Source of the DNA: Clostridiales bacterium
Lineage (GTDB): Bacteria > Bacillota > Clostridia > Lachnospirales > Lachnospiraceae
Direction of reading: 5' to 3'
Length of the DNA stretch: 64,000 nucleotides
Assembly (NCBI GenBank): GCA_012520645.1
Contig: JAAYNV010000040.1
Span: 1 to 64,000, forward strand
The translations under genes were made by a program, and so were the position numbers. Of this stretch, positions 52,787 to 61,429 are shown one piece after another (positions within the stretch are counted from its first letter, which is position 1; the number at the start of each line of letters is the position of its first letter). The notes below the pieces were generated by a model that saw only the letters and a program-made list of their open reading frames with translations, made no database searches and was not told the origin of the DNA.

Positions 52787-53947
52787 GTGCCCGGAGCGAG
52801 AAGCAGAAAGAAAAAACAATCTGAATATTTTTTTGATTACAGCCTGTTGTTTATCGTGCTGTTTTTAATAGGATTTGGGCTGATCATGATCTATTCGACC
52901 AGTTCTTATGAGGCGAAGCTGGAGTATGATGATGCAGCTTTTTATCTAAAGAAGCAGGCATTTGCCTCGGCGCTCGGACTGGTTATGATGTTTGTGGTAG
53001 CGCAGATTCCTTATCATTTCTGGGAACGGTTTGCCACCCTCGGATACATTGTATCGGCAATTCTGATTCTGCTTGTGCAGACAGGACTGGGACGTGAAAG
53101 CCACGGTGCAAGAAGATGGCTGAATCTGGGTGGAATTTCCCTGCAGCCGGCGGAGATTGCAAAACTTGGTATGATTCTCTTTTTGGCGAGTCTGGTTTGT
53201 AAGATGGGAAGATCGATTCGTTCCATGAAGGGATTTATGACGGTACTGCTGGTACCGGCACCAATCTGTCTGATGGTGTGGAAGATCACGGATAACATGA
53301 GTTCCGCCATCATCATTTTCGGAATTGCCGCGCTGATGCTGTTTGTGGCAAGCCCGGATTATAAGAAATTTGTTCTTATTACAATGGCTGGTATTGCCGT
53401 CGCCGCTCTTGTTGTTTTTGTGATCTCGAAGCAGGAGATGGGCAGCGGGACTCTGGATTTCCGTGGAGAACGAATCTTGGCCTGGTTAGACCCGGAGGCG
53501 TATGCGTCCGGAAAGGGGTTCCAGACACTGCAGGCACTGTATGCGATTGGATCCGGTGGTATTTTCGGAAAGGGGCTGGGACAAAGTATGCAGAAGCTCG
53601 GCTTTTTGCCGGAGGCACAGAACGATATGATATTTTCCATTATCTGTGAGGAACTGGGACTGTTTGGAGCGATTGCAATCATATTGATGTTCGTGCTGCT
53701 CATCTGGCGGCTGATGGTCATTGCCAATAATGCCTCGGATCTGTTTGGTGCACTTTTGGTTGTGGGTGTGCTGGGGCATTTTGCGATTCAGGTCATACTG
53801 AATATCGCGGTTGTGACCAATACGATTCCCAATACCGGTATCTCCCTTCCGTTTATCAGTTACGGCGGTTCGTCTGTCATGTTTTTGTTAGTTGAGATCG
53901 GGTTGGTGTTAAGTGTGGCAAGAGGCATCCGGTTAAAGGAGTATTGA
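52787..53947 (+). CDS. ftsW: SEDS peptidoglycan glycosyltransferase FtsW
   Basis: A 386-residue SEDS-family polytopic protein polymerising septal glycan with a class B PBP partner. Signatures: IMIYSTSSYEA, GARRWLNLGGISLQPAEIAKL, GFLPEAQNDMIFSIICEELG, and SLPFISYGGSSVM at the end. GTG 52787 has GGAG 8 nt upstream, overlapping the murD end. Confidence 0.95.
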   Translation: MPGARSRKKKQSEYFFDYSLLFIVLFLIGFGLIMIYSTSSYEAKLEYDDAAFYLKKQAFASALGLVMMFVVAQIPYHFWERFATLGYIVSAILILLVQTGLGRESHGARRWLNLGGISLQPAEIAKLGMILFLASLVCKMGRSIRSMKGFMTVLLVPAPICLMVWKITDNMSSAIIIFGIAALMLFVASPDYKKFVLITMAGIAVAALVVFVISKQEMGSGTLDFRGERILAWLDPEAYASGKGFQTLQALYAIGSGGIFGKGLGQSMQKLGFLPEAQNDMIFSIICEELGLFGAIAIILMFVLLIWRLMVIANNASDLFGALLVVGVLGHFAIQVILNIAVVTNTIPNTGISLPFISYGGSSVMFLLVEIGLVLSVARGIRLKEY

Positions 53948-54041
53948 CCGCATTAATTCCAGGAGACAAGATGCCAAATCAATTTTTTTACATAGGATAG
54001 AATAGGTCTTATCTGCAATCTGATTACGAGAGGGTGAAGGA

Positions 54042-55352
54042 GTGGATTCTATTCTGATTTGTGGAGAAACGCCGCTGTATGGACGGCTGAGAGTACAGGG
54101 CTCCAAAAATGCGGCGCTGCCGATTCTGGCGGCAACGGTTCTGGTCCCCGGCATAAGTGTCCTTCATAACTGTCCGAAGATCGAAGATGTCAGACTGATG
54201 TGCAAGCTGCTTGAGACCGTGGGCTGTCAGGTAAAATGGGAGAATCATACAGTTACCGTGGATGCGTCAGGAGTAGTGTGTGGCACGCTGCCGTCTGAAT
54301 ATGTGGAAAAGATGCGTTCCTCCGTGATTTTTATGGGAGCTATGCTGGGGCGTGTGGGGGAGGTTTCCCTGAAATATCCGGGAGGCTGTGTCATTGGAAA
54401 GCGTCCCATTGATCTGCATCTGAAAGCGATGGAGCAGTTTGGCGTCCAGACCAGACAGACGGAGGAAGGCATTGTAGCAAATGCCGGTAAAATGAAGGGT
54501 GCTCATATCATATTTCCGATTTCCAGTGTGGGAGCAACAGAGAATACCATTCTGGCAGCAGTGTATGCGGAGGGAACTACTGTTCTGGAACAGGCAGCCA
54601 GAGAACCGGAGATACAGGCGCTATGTGCTTTTTTGCGCAGGGCTGGAGCTGAAATAGCAGGAGATGGAAGTGGAAGAATCAGGATTGACGGACAGAGAAC
54701 GCTTCATGGCTGTGAGTATACGATCCCCCCTGACCGGATCGTAACGGGAACATATCTGCTTGGCTGTATGGCTGCAGGCGGGGAGATTTGTCTGGAAAAT
54801 GCACCGGCAGAGGAGCTTTCCGCAGTCTTCCATGTGTTAAAGAGGATGGGGGCAGAGCTTTTTATCTGTTCTGGTGAAGTCCACTGCAGAAGGACGCATG
54901 CTCTTAAGAGTGCAGGAAATATCATGACAGAGGTTTACCCGGGATATCCTACTGATCTGCAGTCACCGATGCTTGCTGTGATGGCTCTGGCGGAGAAAAA
55001 CTCCAGTATGACAGAAACGATCTTTGAAAACCGTTTTCGGATCGTGGAGGAATTGAACCGTATGGGAGCCGGTATTCACATACAGGGGAAAACGGCTTTC
55101 GTGCCGGGCGCAAGGAGACTGCATGGTGCAAGGGTCACCGCCCAGGAACTGAGAGGCGGCGCGGCGTTAGTGATCGCCGGACTTGCGGCAGAAGGTATTA
55201 CAGCAATATCCGGCAGACAGTATATCGACCGTGGATATGAAAACATTGCCAAAGATTTTGAGACCTTGGGAGCAAAAGTCTTATATGAAGAAAACAGTGG
55301 GAAGGACAGCAGGCAGCCGGTCACAGCTGCGGCTGGTAAAGAAAACCGATAA
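54042..55352 (+). CDS. murA: UDP-N-acetylglucosamine 1-carboxyvinyltransferase
   Basis: A 436-residue EPSP-synthase-fold enzyme for the first committed step of peptidoglycan synthesis. N-terminal RLRVQGSKNAALPILAA and the fosfomycin-reactive Cys in PGGCVIGKRPIDLH (about 113) are present, along with GYPTDLQSPMLA. GTG 54042 has GAGAGGG upstream. It occupies the slot after ftsW where murG usually lies. Its end overlaps ftsQ by 68 nt. Confidence 0.94.
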   Translation: MDSILICGETPLYGRLRVQGSKNAALPILAATVLVPGISVLHNCPKIEDVRLMCKLLETVGCQVKWENHTVTVDASGVVCGTLPSEYVEKMRSSVIFMGAMLGRVGEVSLKYPGGCVIGKRPIDLHLKAMEQFGVQTRQTEEGIVANAGKMKGAHIIFPISSVGATENTILAAVYAEGTTVLEQAAREPEIQALCAFLRRAGAEIAGDGSGRIRIDGQRTLHGCEYTIPPDRIVTGTYLLGCMAAGGEICLENAPAEELSAVFHVLKRMGAELFICSGEVHCRRTHALKSAGNIMTEVYPGYPTDLQSPMLAVMALAEKNSSMTETIFENRFRIVEELNRMGAGIHIQGKTAFVPGARRLHGARVTAQELRGGAALVIAGLAAEGITAISGRQYIDRGYENIAKDFETLGAKVLYEENSGKDSRQPVTAAAGKENR

Positions 55353-56097
55353 GAAAACGGAATATAGGAAAAGAGGCGGAGCCTATAAGTGGATCATTGT
55401 TTCCATTGTTCTGCTGATCATAGCTGCACTGCTTAGTCTTTATCTCTACATTCAGAGTCATTATACGGTGAAGACCGTATATGTGGAAGGCAATGTCCAT
55501 TATACAAATGAAGAGATTATGGATATGGTTATGGGTGGATACTTCGGAGATAATTCGTTGTTTCTTTCCCTGAAATACAGAGGCAGGGAGATTGAGGGAA
55601 TTCCTTTCGTGCAGACGATGGATGTGGAAATTCTCTCGCCGGATACGATCCGTATCAATGTATATGAGAAAGCTCTGGCCGGATATGTGGAATATCTTGG
55701 GAAATATATGTATTTTGATAAGGATGGAATTATTGTAGAATCCTCCGATGCTAAGACAAATGGTATTCCGCAGGTGACCGGCCTGAAGTTCGGCTATGTC
55801 ATTTTACACGAAAAACTTCCGGTGGAAAATGAAGCGATCTTTACTAAAATTTTGAACATCACACAGCTTGTGACAAAATATGGAATCTGTGCGGATAAGA
55901 TATACTTTGACGAAAACTATAATATGACGCTTTATTTCAGTGACGTACGTGTAAAGGTGGGAAGTGATGAAAAAATAGATGAAAAAATTATGAAATTGCA
56001 GTCTATTTTGCCGAGTCTTGAGGGAAAAAGCGGTACCCTTCAAATGGAAAATTATACGGAAGAGAGCAAAAACATCACCTTTTCACTGGATGAATAG
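55285..56097 (+). CDS. ftsQ: Cell division protein FtsQ/DivIB
   Basis: A 270-residue bitopic protein with a basic N-terminus, helix WIIVSIVLLIIAALLSLYLYI (about 33-53), a POTRA domain (YTVKTVYVEGNVHYTNEEIMDMV) and a FtsQ beta domain. ATG 55285 begins inside murA; no later start precedes the helix, so a 68-nt overlap is real. It partners FtsL in divisome activation. Confidence 0.9.
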   Translation: MKKTVGRTAGSRSQLRLVKKTDKKTEYRKRGGAYKWIIVSIVLLIIAALLSLYLYIQSHYTVKTVYVEGNVHYTNEEIMDMVMGGYFGDNSLFLSLKYRGREIEGIPFVQTMDVEILSPDTIRINVYEKALAGYVEYLGKYMYFDKDGIIVESSDAKTNGIPQVTGLKFGYVILHEKLPVENEAIFTKILNITQLVTKYGICADKIYFDENYNMTLYFSDVRVKVGSDEKIDEKIMKLQSILPSLEGKSGTLQMENYTEESKNITFSLDE

Positions 56098-56166
56098 GGA
56101 GAGAGACAGCATGGGCATTTTCATGGAAAAGTCAATGAAAAAATCCGCTGGAAAATAAAAAAGATG

Positions 56167-56195
56167 TTGATTAATTCATCAAATAATTATATGAT
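56167..56195 (+). promoter_or_regulatory. Putative ftsZ promoter
   Basis: TTGATT (56167-56172), 17-nt spacer, TATGAT (56190-56195), 45 nt before the ftsZ start. It would allow ftsZ expression independent of the long dcw transcript. Confidence 0.65.
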
Positions 56196-56239
56196 AGACT
56201 ATATGGAGTTTATAAGGGAGTAAGAAGGAGGATATACCT

Positions 56240-57472
56240 TTGCTTGAAATTAAGACTAATGATGCTGAATCTGCTGCAAAAATCATCGTTGTAGGTGTGG
56301 GCGGAGCAGGTAATAATGCTGTAAATAGAATGATCGATGAAAGTATTGATGGTGTAGAGTTTATCGGAGTGAATACAGACAAGCAGGCATTGCAGCTGTG
56401 TAAGGCACCGAAGCTGTTACAGATCGGCGAGAAGCTGACGAAAGGACTTGGTGCAGGTGCAAAGCCGGAGGTTGGTGAGAAGGCAGCGGAAGAAAGTGAA
56501 GAAGAAATTGCTGCGGCGTTAAAAGGTGCCGATATGGTATTCGTTACCTGCGGTATGGGAGGCGGAACAGGAACCGGTGCAGCTCCCGTAGTAGCCCGTA
56601 TTTCCAAAGATATGGGCATTTTGACGGTAGGTGTAGTGACAAAACCCTTCCGTTTTGAGGCAAAGACACGTATGGTCAATGCAATTGGTGGTATCGAGAA
56701 GCTCAAAGAGAGCGTAGATACCCTGATTGTAATTCCGAATGATAAGCTTTTAGAAATTGTGGACAGGCGTACAACGATGCCGGAGGCACTGAAAAAGGCA
56801 GATGAGGTACTCCAGCAGGCTGTTCAGGGAATTACCGACCTGATCAATGTACCGGCAATCATTAATCTGGACTTTGCGGATGTGCAGACAGTCATGAAGG
56901 ACAAGGGTATCGCGCACATCGGTATCGGTACAGGTAAGGGCGATGACAAAGCGAGTGAGGCTGTCAAGATGGCGGTGGAAAGTCCGTTGCTTGAGACGAC
57001 GATCAGCGGTGCTTCCCATGTAATCATCAATGTATCCGGTGATATTACATTGGCGGATGCAGCAGACGCAGCCGATTATGTACAGAATCTGGCAGGAGAT
57101 GATGTCAATATTATCTTTGGTGCGATGTATGATGCTTCCCAGAGTGATTCCTGCAGCATTACGGTCATTGCAACCGGACTGGAAACCCACACCAAATTCC
57201 CGGCAGGTTTCGGTACATACAGACCGCAGACCGCACAGACAGCTGCCAGACCGACGGTTCCGCCGATACCGGCAAGAACCGTGACACCGACACAGCCGAC
57301 AACGACCACAGGACTTGGTACCGGAGCAGCAGGAGCGGGCGCAGCCGGCACAACGGCACAGAGACCGGCAACTGCATTTGGCATCCAGAAGCCGGGGGAC
57401 ATCCACAGCAGAGTGGAGGAGAAGAGTCTGAATATTCCGACCTTCTTACAGCGTGGAAACCGTGATAAGTAA
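56240..57472 (+). CDS. ftsZ: Cell division GTPase FtsZ
   Basis: A 410-residue tubulin homologue that forms the Z-ring. The tubulin signature [15 protein letters not shown] (about 104-118), N-terminal [14 protein letters not shown] and T7 loop [11 protein letters not shown] are visible. A Thr/Ala-rich linker leads to the C-terminal peptide [10 protein letters not shown], which binds FtsA/SepF. TTG 56240 lies 9 nt after AAGGAGG. A perfect terminator follows. Confidence 0.97.
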   Translation: MLEIKTNDAESAAKIIVVGVGGAGNNAVNRMIDESIDGVEFIGVNTDKQALQLCKAPKLLQIGEKLTKGLGAGAKPEVGEKAAEESEEEIAAALKGADMVFVTCGMGGGTGTGAAPVVARISKDMGILTVGVVTKPFRFEAKTRMVNAIGGIEKLKESVDTLIVIPNDKLLEIVDRRTTMPEALKKADEVLQQAVQGITDLINVPAIINLDFADVQTVMKDKGIAHIGIGTGKGDDKASEAVKMAVESPLLETTISGASHVIINVSGDITLADAADAADYVQNLAGDDVNIIFGAMYDASQSDSCSITVIATGLETHTKFPAGFGTYRPQTAQTAARPTVPPIPARTVTPTQPTTTTGLGTGAAGAGAAGTTAQRPATAFGIQKPGDIHSRVEEKSLNIPTFLQRGNRDK

Positions 57473-57505
57473 AATGAATAGCATAAGATAAGTAAGTATT
57501 TTTTG

Positions 57506-57535
57506 AAAGCATGGACATTTGTCCATGCTTTTTTT
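57506..57535 (+). terminator. Rho-independent terminator after ftsZ
   Basis: AAAGCATGGAC pairs with GTCCATGCTTT around ATTT, followed by a T-run. It ends the dcw operon. Confidence 0.95.
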
Positions 57536-57577
57536 GTCGATTTTTGAGGATAAAAATAGTAGAGTATATACGCATTT

Positions 57578-57610
57578 TTGACAAAAAAATCAAAGTTACT
57601 TTCTTATAAT
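57578..57610 (+). promoter_or_regulatory. spoIIG-type long-spacer promoter
   Basis: TTGACA (57578-57583) and TATAAT (57605-57610) are perfect hexamers but lie 21 nt apart instead of 17. The Bacillus subtilis spoIIG promoter is known for a similarly long spacer and needs Spo0A-P. A 0A-box-like TGTCGAT sits at 57535-57541, and TTTTTGACAAA at the -35 resembles a second, inverted one. Confidence 0.7.
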
Positions 57611-57638
57611 ATTCAAAGGAAGGACAGGGAGGTGAAGC

Positions 57639-58145
57639 GTGCGGTACCAGTTGTACATAGACAGTTATTTCTTCTTAAGTTTTATGATGAACGGCTTCAT
57701 CCTGTTTCTGATGGAGGAACTTTCGGAATGTAGGCACCGTTTGAAATGGTGGGTTTTCGGAACAGTCTGCGGAACCGTATCAGCCGGTTTGTTTATATTT
57801 CTTCCCGGTATGCCTGCAGTTATAAAAAGCATAGCAGGGCAGTTTTGTGCAGGAATCGTCATGACGGGTTTTGTGGTTCGGGGCTTTGAAAAGGAACAGA
57901 AGAAGTCGGAGAGTGAGGGAAGACTGAAAAAAAGATTTTGGACAGTATTTATCCATTTCTGGATCAGTACATTTCTCACAGGTGGCATACTGATTTCCTG
58001 GCAGAACCTCTTTTTTCTCCTGACGGGCCGACCGGTTGGAATGATTGGAAGGCTGATATCAGGAGGCATAGCAGTATGGGGAATCGGAAAAGGGATCCGG
58101 GTATACCGCAGGCATAAAAAGCAGTTGATTTTTTCGTGGAGTTAA
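57639..58145 (+). CDS. spoIIGA: SpoIIGA sigma-E-processing peptidase, N-terminal membrane part (frameshifted)
   Basis: This 168-residue frame is the multi-helix membrane half of SpoIIGA, the mother-cell protease that activates pro-sigma-E. It starts at GTG 57639 with GGGAGGTG upstream, MRYQLYIDSYFFLSFMMNGFILF being typical. It ends TAA 58143 right after the T6 tract 58129-58134. With one more T the frame would read KQLIFFVELRQQEHYEVVYG and enter the protease part. So the break is probably an indel or slippage site, not a gene boundary. Confidence 0.85.
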   Translation: MRYQLYIDSYFFLSFMMNGFILFLMEELSECRHRLKWWVFGTVCGTVSAGLFIFLPGMPAVIKSIAGQFCAGIVMTGFVVRGFEKEQKKSESEGRLKKRFWTVFIHFWISTFLTGGILISWQNLFFLLTGRPVGMIGRLISGGIAVWGIGKGIRVYRRHKKQLIFSWS

Positions 58146-58489
58146 GGCAGCAGGAGCATTATGAGGTGGTATATGGTCTGCTGGATTCAGGGAACAGTCT
58201 TATAGAACCGGTATCCGGGATTCCGGTCTGTCTGTTGGATGGGGAGATTATGGAACATTTTCTGCCGCACGACTACAGAGATGCACATCCGGAAAAATTC
58301 CGTATTGTTCCGTTTCATAGTGTCGGGAAAAAGAATGGGCTGTTAGATGGATTTTTAGTAGAAGAAGTCATAGTGCACAGACCGGAAGGAAAACTGTGCA
58401 GAAGAGATGTGGTGTTAGCAAAAGCACCGGAGCAGGTATCGATGGAAGGGCGGTATCAGATGATTTTGAACCGCTGCTTTTCGAGTTAA
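58136..58489 (+). CDS. spoIIGA: SpoIIGA, aspartic protease part (frameshifted)
   Basis: The C-terminal 117 residues of SpoIIGA, with the catalytic YGLLDSGNSLIEP motif (DSG at about 17-19) and the terminal VSMEGRYQMILN. GTG 58136 is only the first start codon in this frame and has no ribosome binding site. Functionally it should be fused to the preceding frame across the T6 tract. sigE, its substrate, follows. Confidence 0.85.
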   Translation: MELRQQEHYEVVYGLLDSGNSLIEPVSGIPVCLLDGEIMEHFLPHDYRDAHPEKFRIVPFHSVGKKNGLLDGFLVEEVIVHRPEGKLCRRDVVLAKAPEQVSMEGRYQMILNRCFSS

Positions 58490-58527
58490 AAAGAAAAAGG
58501 AAGGCATAGACAGAATGGAGGTTAATC

Positions 58528-59268
58528 ATGATATTTAAGGTCGCAATACCGGGAAAGGTACAGTTTCGTACTGTGAAAAGAGAAGCCGGCATTTTTATGG
58601 CAAAGCAGGGAGAAATTCACTACATTGGAGGCGCTGAAGTACTTCCGCCGCCTCTGGAAAGTGAGAAGGAAAATGAGGTCATACAGGATCTTGGAACGGA
58701 ATATGAAGAGGATGCTAAAGCAATCCTGATTGAACACAATCTTCGTCTGGTTGTGTACATTGCTAAAAAGTTTGATAATACCGGTATCGGTGTGGAGGAT
58801 CTGATTTCCATTGGAACGATCGGACTGATCAAATCGATCAATACCTTCCGGCCGGATAAGAATATTAAGCTTGCGACTTATGCGTCCCGCTGCATTGAGA
58901 ATGAAATACTGATGTACTTAAGGCGTAACAATAAGACCCGTATGGAGGTATCCATTGACGAGCCGCTTAATGTGGACTGGGACGGAAACGAACTGCTTTT
59001 GTCTGATATTCTGGGAACCGATGAGGATGTGATCTACCGGGGGATTGAAACAGAGGTAGAAGGACAGCTTTTGAACCGCGCCATCGGAAAGCTTTCGGAC
59101 AGGGAGCGCACGATCATCAATTTGCGGTTTGGATTGGGAAGCAGGGATGGAGAGGAGATGACGCAGAAGGAGGTTGCGACTCTCCTTGGTATATCCCAGT
59201 CCTATATATCCCGTTTGGAAAAGAAAATTATGAAACGGCTGAAAAGGGAAATGGTGCGGGAATGCTAG
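58528..59268 (+). CDS. sigE: Sporulation sigma factor sigma-E
   Basis: A 246-residue early mother-cell sigma factor with a pro-sequence of about 27 residues before [14 protein letters not shown], where SpoIIGA cleaves. Region 2 reads [34 protein letters not shown] and [19 protein letters not shown]; region 4 ends [26 protein letters not shown] lies upstream of ATG 58528. It ends tail-to-tail with sigG, overlapping it by 4 nt. Confidence 0.96.
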   Translation: MIFKVAIPGKVQFRTVKREAGIFMAKQGEIHYIGGAEVLPPPLESEKENEVIQDLGTEYEEDAKAILIEHNLRLVVYIAKKFDNTGIGVEDLISIGTIGLIKSINTFRPDKNIKLATYASRCIENEILMYLRRNNKTRMEVSIDEPLNVDWDGNELLLSDILGTDEDVIYRGIETEVEGQLLNRAIGKLSDRERTIINLRFGLGSRDGEEMTQKEVATLLGISQSYISRLEKKIMKRLKREMVREC

Positions 59269-60041
59269 AGCAGATACTGCTTCATGGTTTTCAGCGCATT
59301 CTTTTCAAGGCGTGAGACCTGTGCCTGGGAGATGCCGATCAGTTCGGCAACTTCCATCTGGGTCTTACCTTCGAAAAAGCGGAGCGTAATAATTTCATTT
59401 TCCCGCTTGTTCAGGCGTTTCATTGCTTCACTTAAGGAGAGGTGTTCGACCCACACCTCTTCTTTATTTTTTTTATCACTGATCTGATCCATGACATAGA
59501 GCGTATCACCGCCGTCTGTATAGACCGGATCATAAAGACTCATCGGATTCTGGATGGCATCCAGAGCATAGACGATGTCTTCCTTGGAAATTCCGATTTC
59601 CTCTGCAATTTCCGTAATGGTCGGTTCTTTTAGATTTTTCCGGGTCAGATATTCTTTGGTGTAGATTGCCTTATAGGCAGTGTCCTTTAAGGAACGGGAT
59701 ACGCGGATTGTGTTGTTGTCCCGAAGAAAACGCCGTATCTCCCCGATGATCATGGGAACCGCGTAGGTTGAAAATTTGACATTCAGGGTGGAGTCAAAAT
59801 TATCGATGGCCTTGATCAGGCCGATGCAGCCAATCTGGAACAGATCATCCACGTTTTCATTGCTGGAGGAAAAGCGTTTGATGACACTCAGAACAAGCCG
59901 GAGGTTTCCTTCGATATAACGTTCTCTTGCGTCCATATCCCCGTTTTCAATCCGGCTGAACAGCTCTTCCTTTTCGTCGAGCTTTAGAAGGGGAAGCTTG
60001 GAGGTATTTACACCACATATTTCAACTTTTCCATTTACCAT
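59265..60041 (-). CDS. sigG: Sporulation sigma factor sigma-G
   Basis: A 258-residue late forespore sigma factor. It begins [20 protein letters not shown], diagnostic of SigG, with [22 protein letters not shown]-type region 2 (here [20 protein letters not shown]) and C-terminal [21 protein letters not shown]. The track extends to 60146, but AGGAG upstream on the minus strand supports 60041. Unlike the collinear spoIIGA-sigE-sigG order of Bacillus and most Clostridia, sigG here is on the opposite strand, behind ylmC. Confidence 0.93.
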   Translation of the reverse strand: MVNGKVEICGVNTSKLPLLKLDEKEELFSRIENGDMDARERYIEGNLRLVLSVIKRFSSSNENVDDLFQIGCIGLIKAIDNFDSTLNVKFSTYAVPMIIGEIRRFLRDNNTIRVSRSLKDTAYKAIYTKEYLTRKNLKEPTITEIAEEIGISKEDIVYALDAIQNPMSLYDPVYTDGGDTLYVMDQISDKKNKEEVWVEHLSLSEAMKRLNKRENEIITLRFFEGKTQMEVAELIGISQAQVSRLEKNALKTMKQYLL

Positions 60042-60136
60042 TTTTTTTGTCTGCTCCTGTCCTTTTTTACCTCGTTTATAAAATAAACCGAAGGCTCTTA
60101 ACAAAAGGATGTACAGGAAGCGGATGAAATATTCAG

Positions 60137-60370
60137 CTAAAGACACAAATCCACGAGAATGATATCGGGACCGATCTGACGGATATCCTTGAAGCAGATA
60201 CAGAAATCATTTGCCGGTTTGAAAAAGTTGCAGAAGGAATTTCCACTGCTTACGACGATTTTGCAGATGCAGCCGGTACATTCGTCAAATTCCAGATCGG
60301 TCACGTGTCCCAGCTTCTTGCAGTCTTTTATATTGATGACTTCCTTGTCGGAAAAATCACTCAGCATCAT
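60137..60370 (-). CDS. YlmC/YmxH-family PRC-barrel sporulation protein
   Basis: A 77-residue PRC-barrel protein of the YlmC/YmxH family (MLSDFSDKEVINIKDCKKLGHVTDLEFDE), commonly adjacent to sigG. It contains an unusual number of Cys residues (CTGCIC, FCNFF, FCICF). AAGAAGGTAG precedes the start on the minus strand. It probably shares a transcript with sigG. The biochemical role is unknown. Confidence 0.85.
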   Translation of the reverse strand: MMLSDFSDKEVINIKDCKKLGHVTDLEFDECTGCICKIVVSSGNSFCNFFKPANDFCICFKDIRQIGPDIILVDLCL

Positions 60371-60430
60371 GATAGGTTCTACCTTCTTCTTTTTATTATT
60401 CTATGCGGATCCGGGTGAGAAGGTGCCCAG

Positions 60431-60459
60431 TTGACATAAGTAAAATACTGCCTTATAAT
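60431..60459 (+). promoter_or_regulatory. Consensus sigma-A promoter of nrdR
   Basis: TTGACA (60431-60436), 17-nt spacer, TATAAT (60454-60459): both hexamers are perfect, 44 nt ahead of the nrdR start. Confidence 0.8.
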
Positions 60460-60503
60460 AAAAACAATACGAACAATCGTAAACATAGTTTGGAGGGTAT
60501 CTT

Positions 60504-60974
60504 ATGAAGTGTCCGTTTTGCAGCCATGAAAACACCAGAGTCATTGATTCCAGACCGGCAGAGGATAATAATTCGATCAGACGCCGCCGGGTCTGCGATG
60601 AATGCGGGAAACGCTTTACCACCTATGAAAAGGTCGAGACGATTCCGCTTATTATTATCAAGAAGGACGATAACAGAGAAGCCTATGACCGTTCCAAAAT
60701 TGAAGCCGGAGTTTTGCGGGCATGCCATAAGAGACCGATCAGTGCCAGCCAGATTACCCAGTTGATCAATGCGGTAGAGACAGAAATTTTTAATATGGAA
60801 GAAAAAGAGATTCCGAGTCGTGTGATCGGAGAACTGGTGATGAATAAGCTCAAGGATCTGGAAGCTGTTGCTTATGTCCGTTTTGCTTCTGTATACCGGG
60901 AGTTTAAAGACATCAATACCTTCATGGAAGAACTGAAGGATGTGCTGAGTACGGAAGAGATTAAGAAGAAATAA
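60504..60974 (+). CDS. nrdR: Transcriptional repressor NrdR
   Basis: A 156-residue repressor of ribonucleotide reductase genes. The N-terminal zinc ribbon is MKCPFCSHENTRVIDSRP...RRVCDECGKRFTTYE; the ATP-cone follows from about residue 49 (PLIIIKKDDNREAYDRSKIEAG). TTGGAGGG upstream supports ATG 60504. No nrd genes are in the window. Confidence 0.95.
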   Translation: MKCPFCSHENTRVIDSRPAEDNNSIRRRRVCDECGKRFTTYEKVETIPLIIIKKDDNREAYDRSKIEAGVLRACHKRPISASQITQLINAVETEIFNMEEKEIPSRVIGELVMNKLKDLEAVAYVRFASVYREFKDINTFMEELKDVLSTEEIKKK

Positions 60975-60979
60975 GGAGC

Positions 60980-61261
60980 ATGGACATCAAAATGGAAGAA
61001 GAAAAGAAGGCGGCTCTTGCCTCCCTTAGAAAAAAACTGGACATTGCCAACAAATTCAGACTGGCGTTTCTTTTTATTGCACTGGTCATTCTGTTGATGG
61101 TTTTCTGGGGAAATAAATTATGGGAGGGACAGGTGTGGTTTGAAGCATTCCGAAGCAAAAGCTATACGATTGCCTTATGGGACCTGCTCTTAATGTTTTT
61201 TGCCACTTTTGCAAAACTGATTATTGCGATGCGGTATAATAAACTGTTAAAGAAAATGTAG
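60980..61261 (+). CDS. Small two-helix membrane protein
   Basis: A 93-residue protein with a charged N-terminus (about 1-27) and two hydrophobic segments, LAFLFIALVILLMVFWG and ALWDLLLMFFATFAKLIIAM. It starts 5 nt after nrdR with AAGGAG upstream and is probably co-transcribed. I recognise no family. Real expression is likely given the ribosome binding site and length, but function is unknown. Confidence 0.65.
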   Translation: MDIKMEEEKKAALASLRKKLDIANKFRLAFLFIALVILLMVFWGNKLWEGQVWFEAFRSKSYTIALWDLLLMFFATFAKLIIAMRYNKLLKKM

Positions 61262-61338
61262 AAAGAGTGATTTCTTAGCATTTTCTGAGCAGGCAGATGG
61301 TTGACCGGAGAGTGATTCTTGTGATAATTTGATATTGT

Positions 61339-61429
61339 TAAGAGGGAGTAGTTTTTATGTAAAGCCAACATACCCCGGTGAGAAGGACCGTGGTTTTACA
61401 TCTTTCCCATGGAAAGTACGAGACTTTTA
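61339..61429 (+). promoter_or_regulatory. yybP-ykoY-type Mn2+ riboswitch
   Basis: The leader contains the conserved ends of the manganese riboswitch: AAGAGGGAGTAG at the 5' side (compare AAAGGGGAGUAG) and ACGAGACTTTT at the 3' side, pairing TAAGAG with CTTTTA as P1. Inside, ATGTAAAGCC/GGTTTTACAT forms a 10-bp stem around CAACATACC (L1-like), with a CGGT/ACCG helix and a CTTTCC/GGAAAG hairpin. The downstream genes (transporter and P-type ATPase) fit Mn2+ export. Identification is by eye. Confidence 0.75.

Noticed and set aside
56750-57406. Cys/Arg-rich 218-codon minus ORF within ftsZ
   Set aside because: It is a shadow of the Thr/Ala-rich ftsZ linker; its composition is an antisense artefact.
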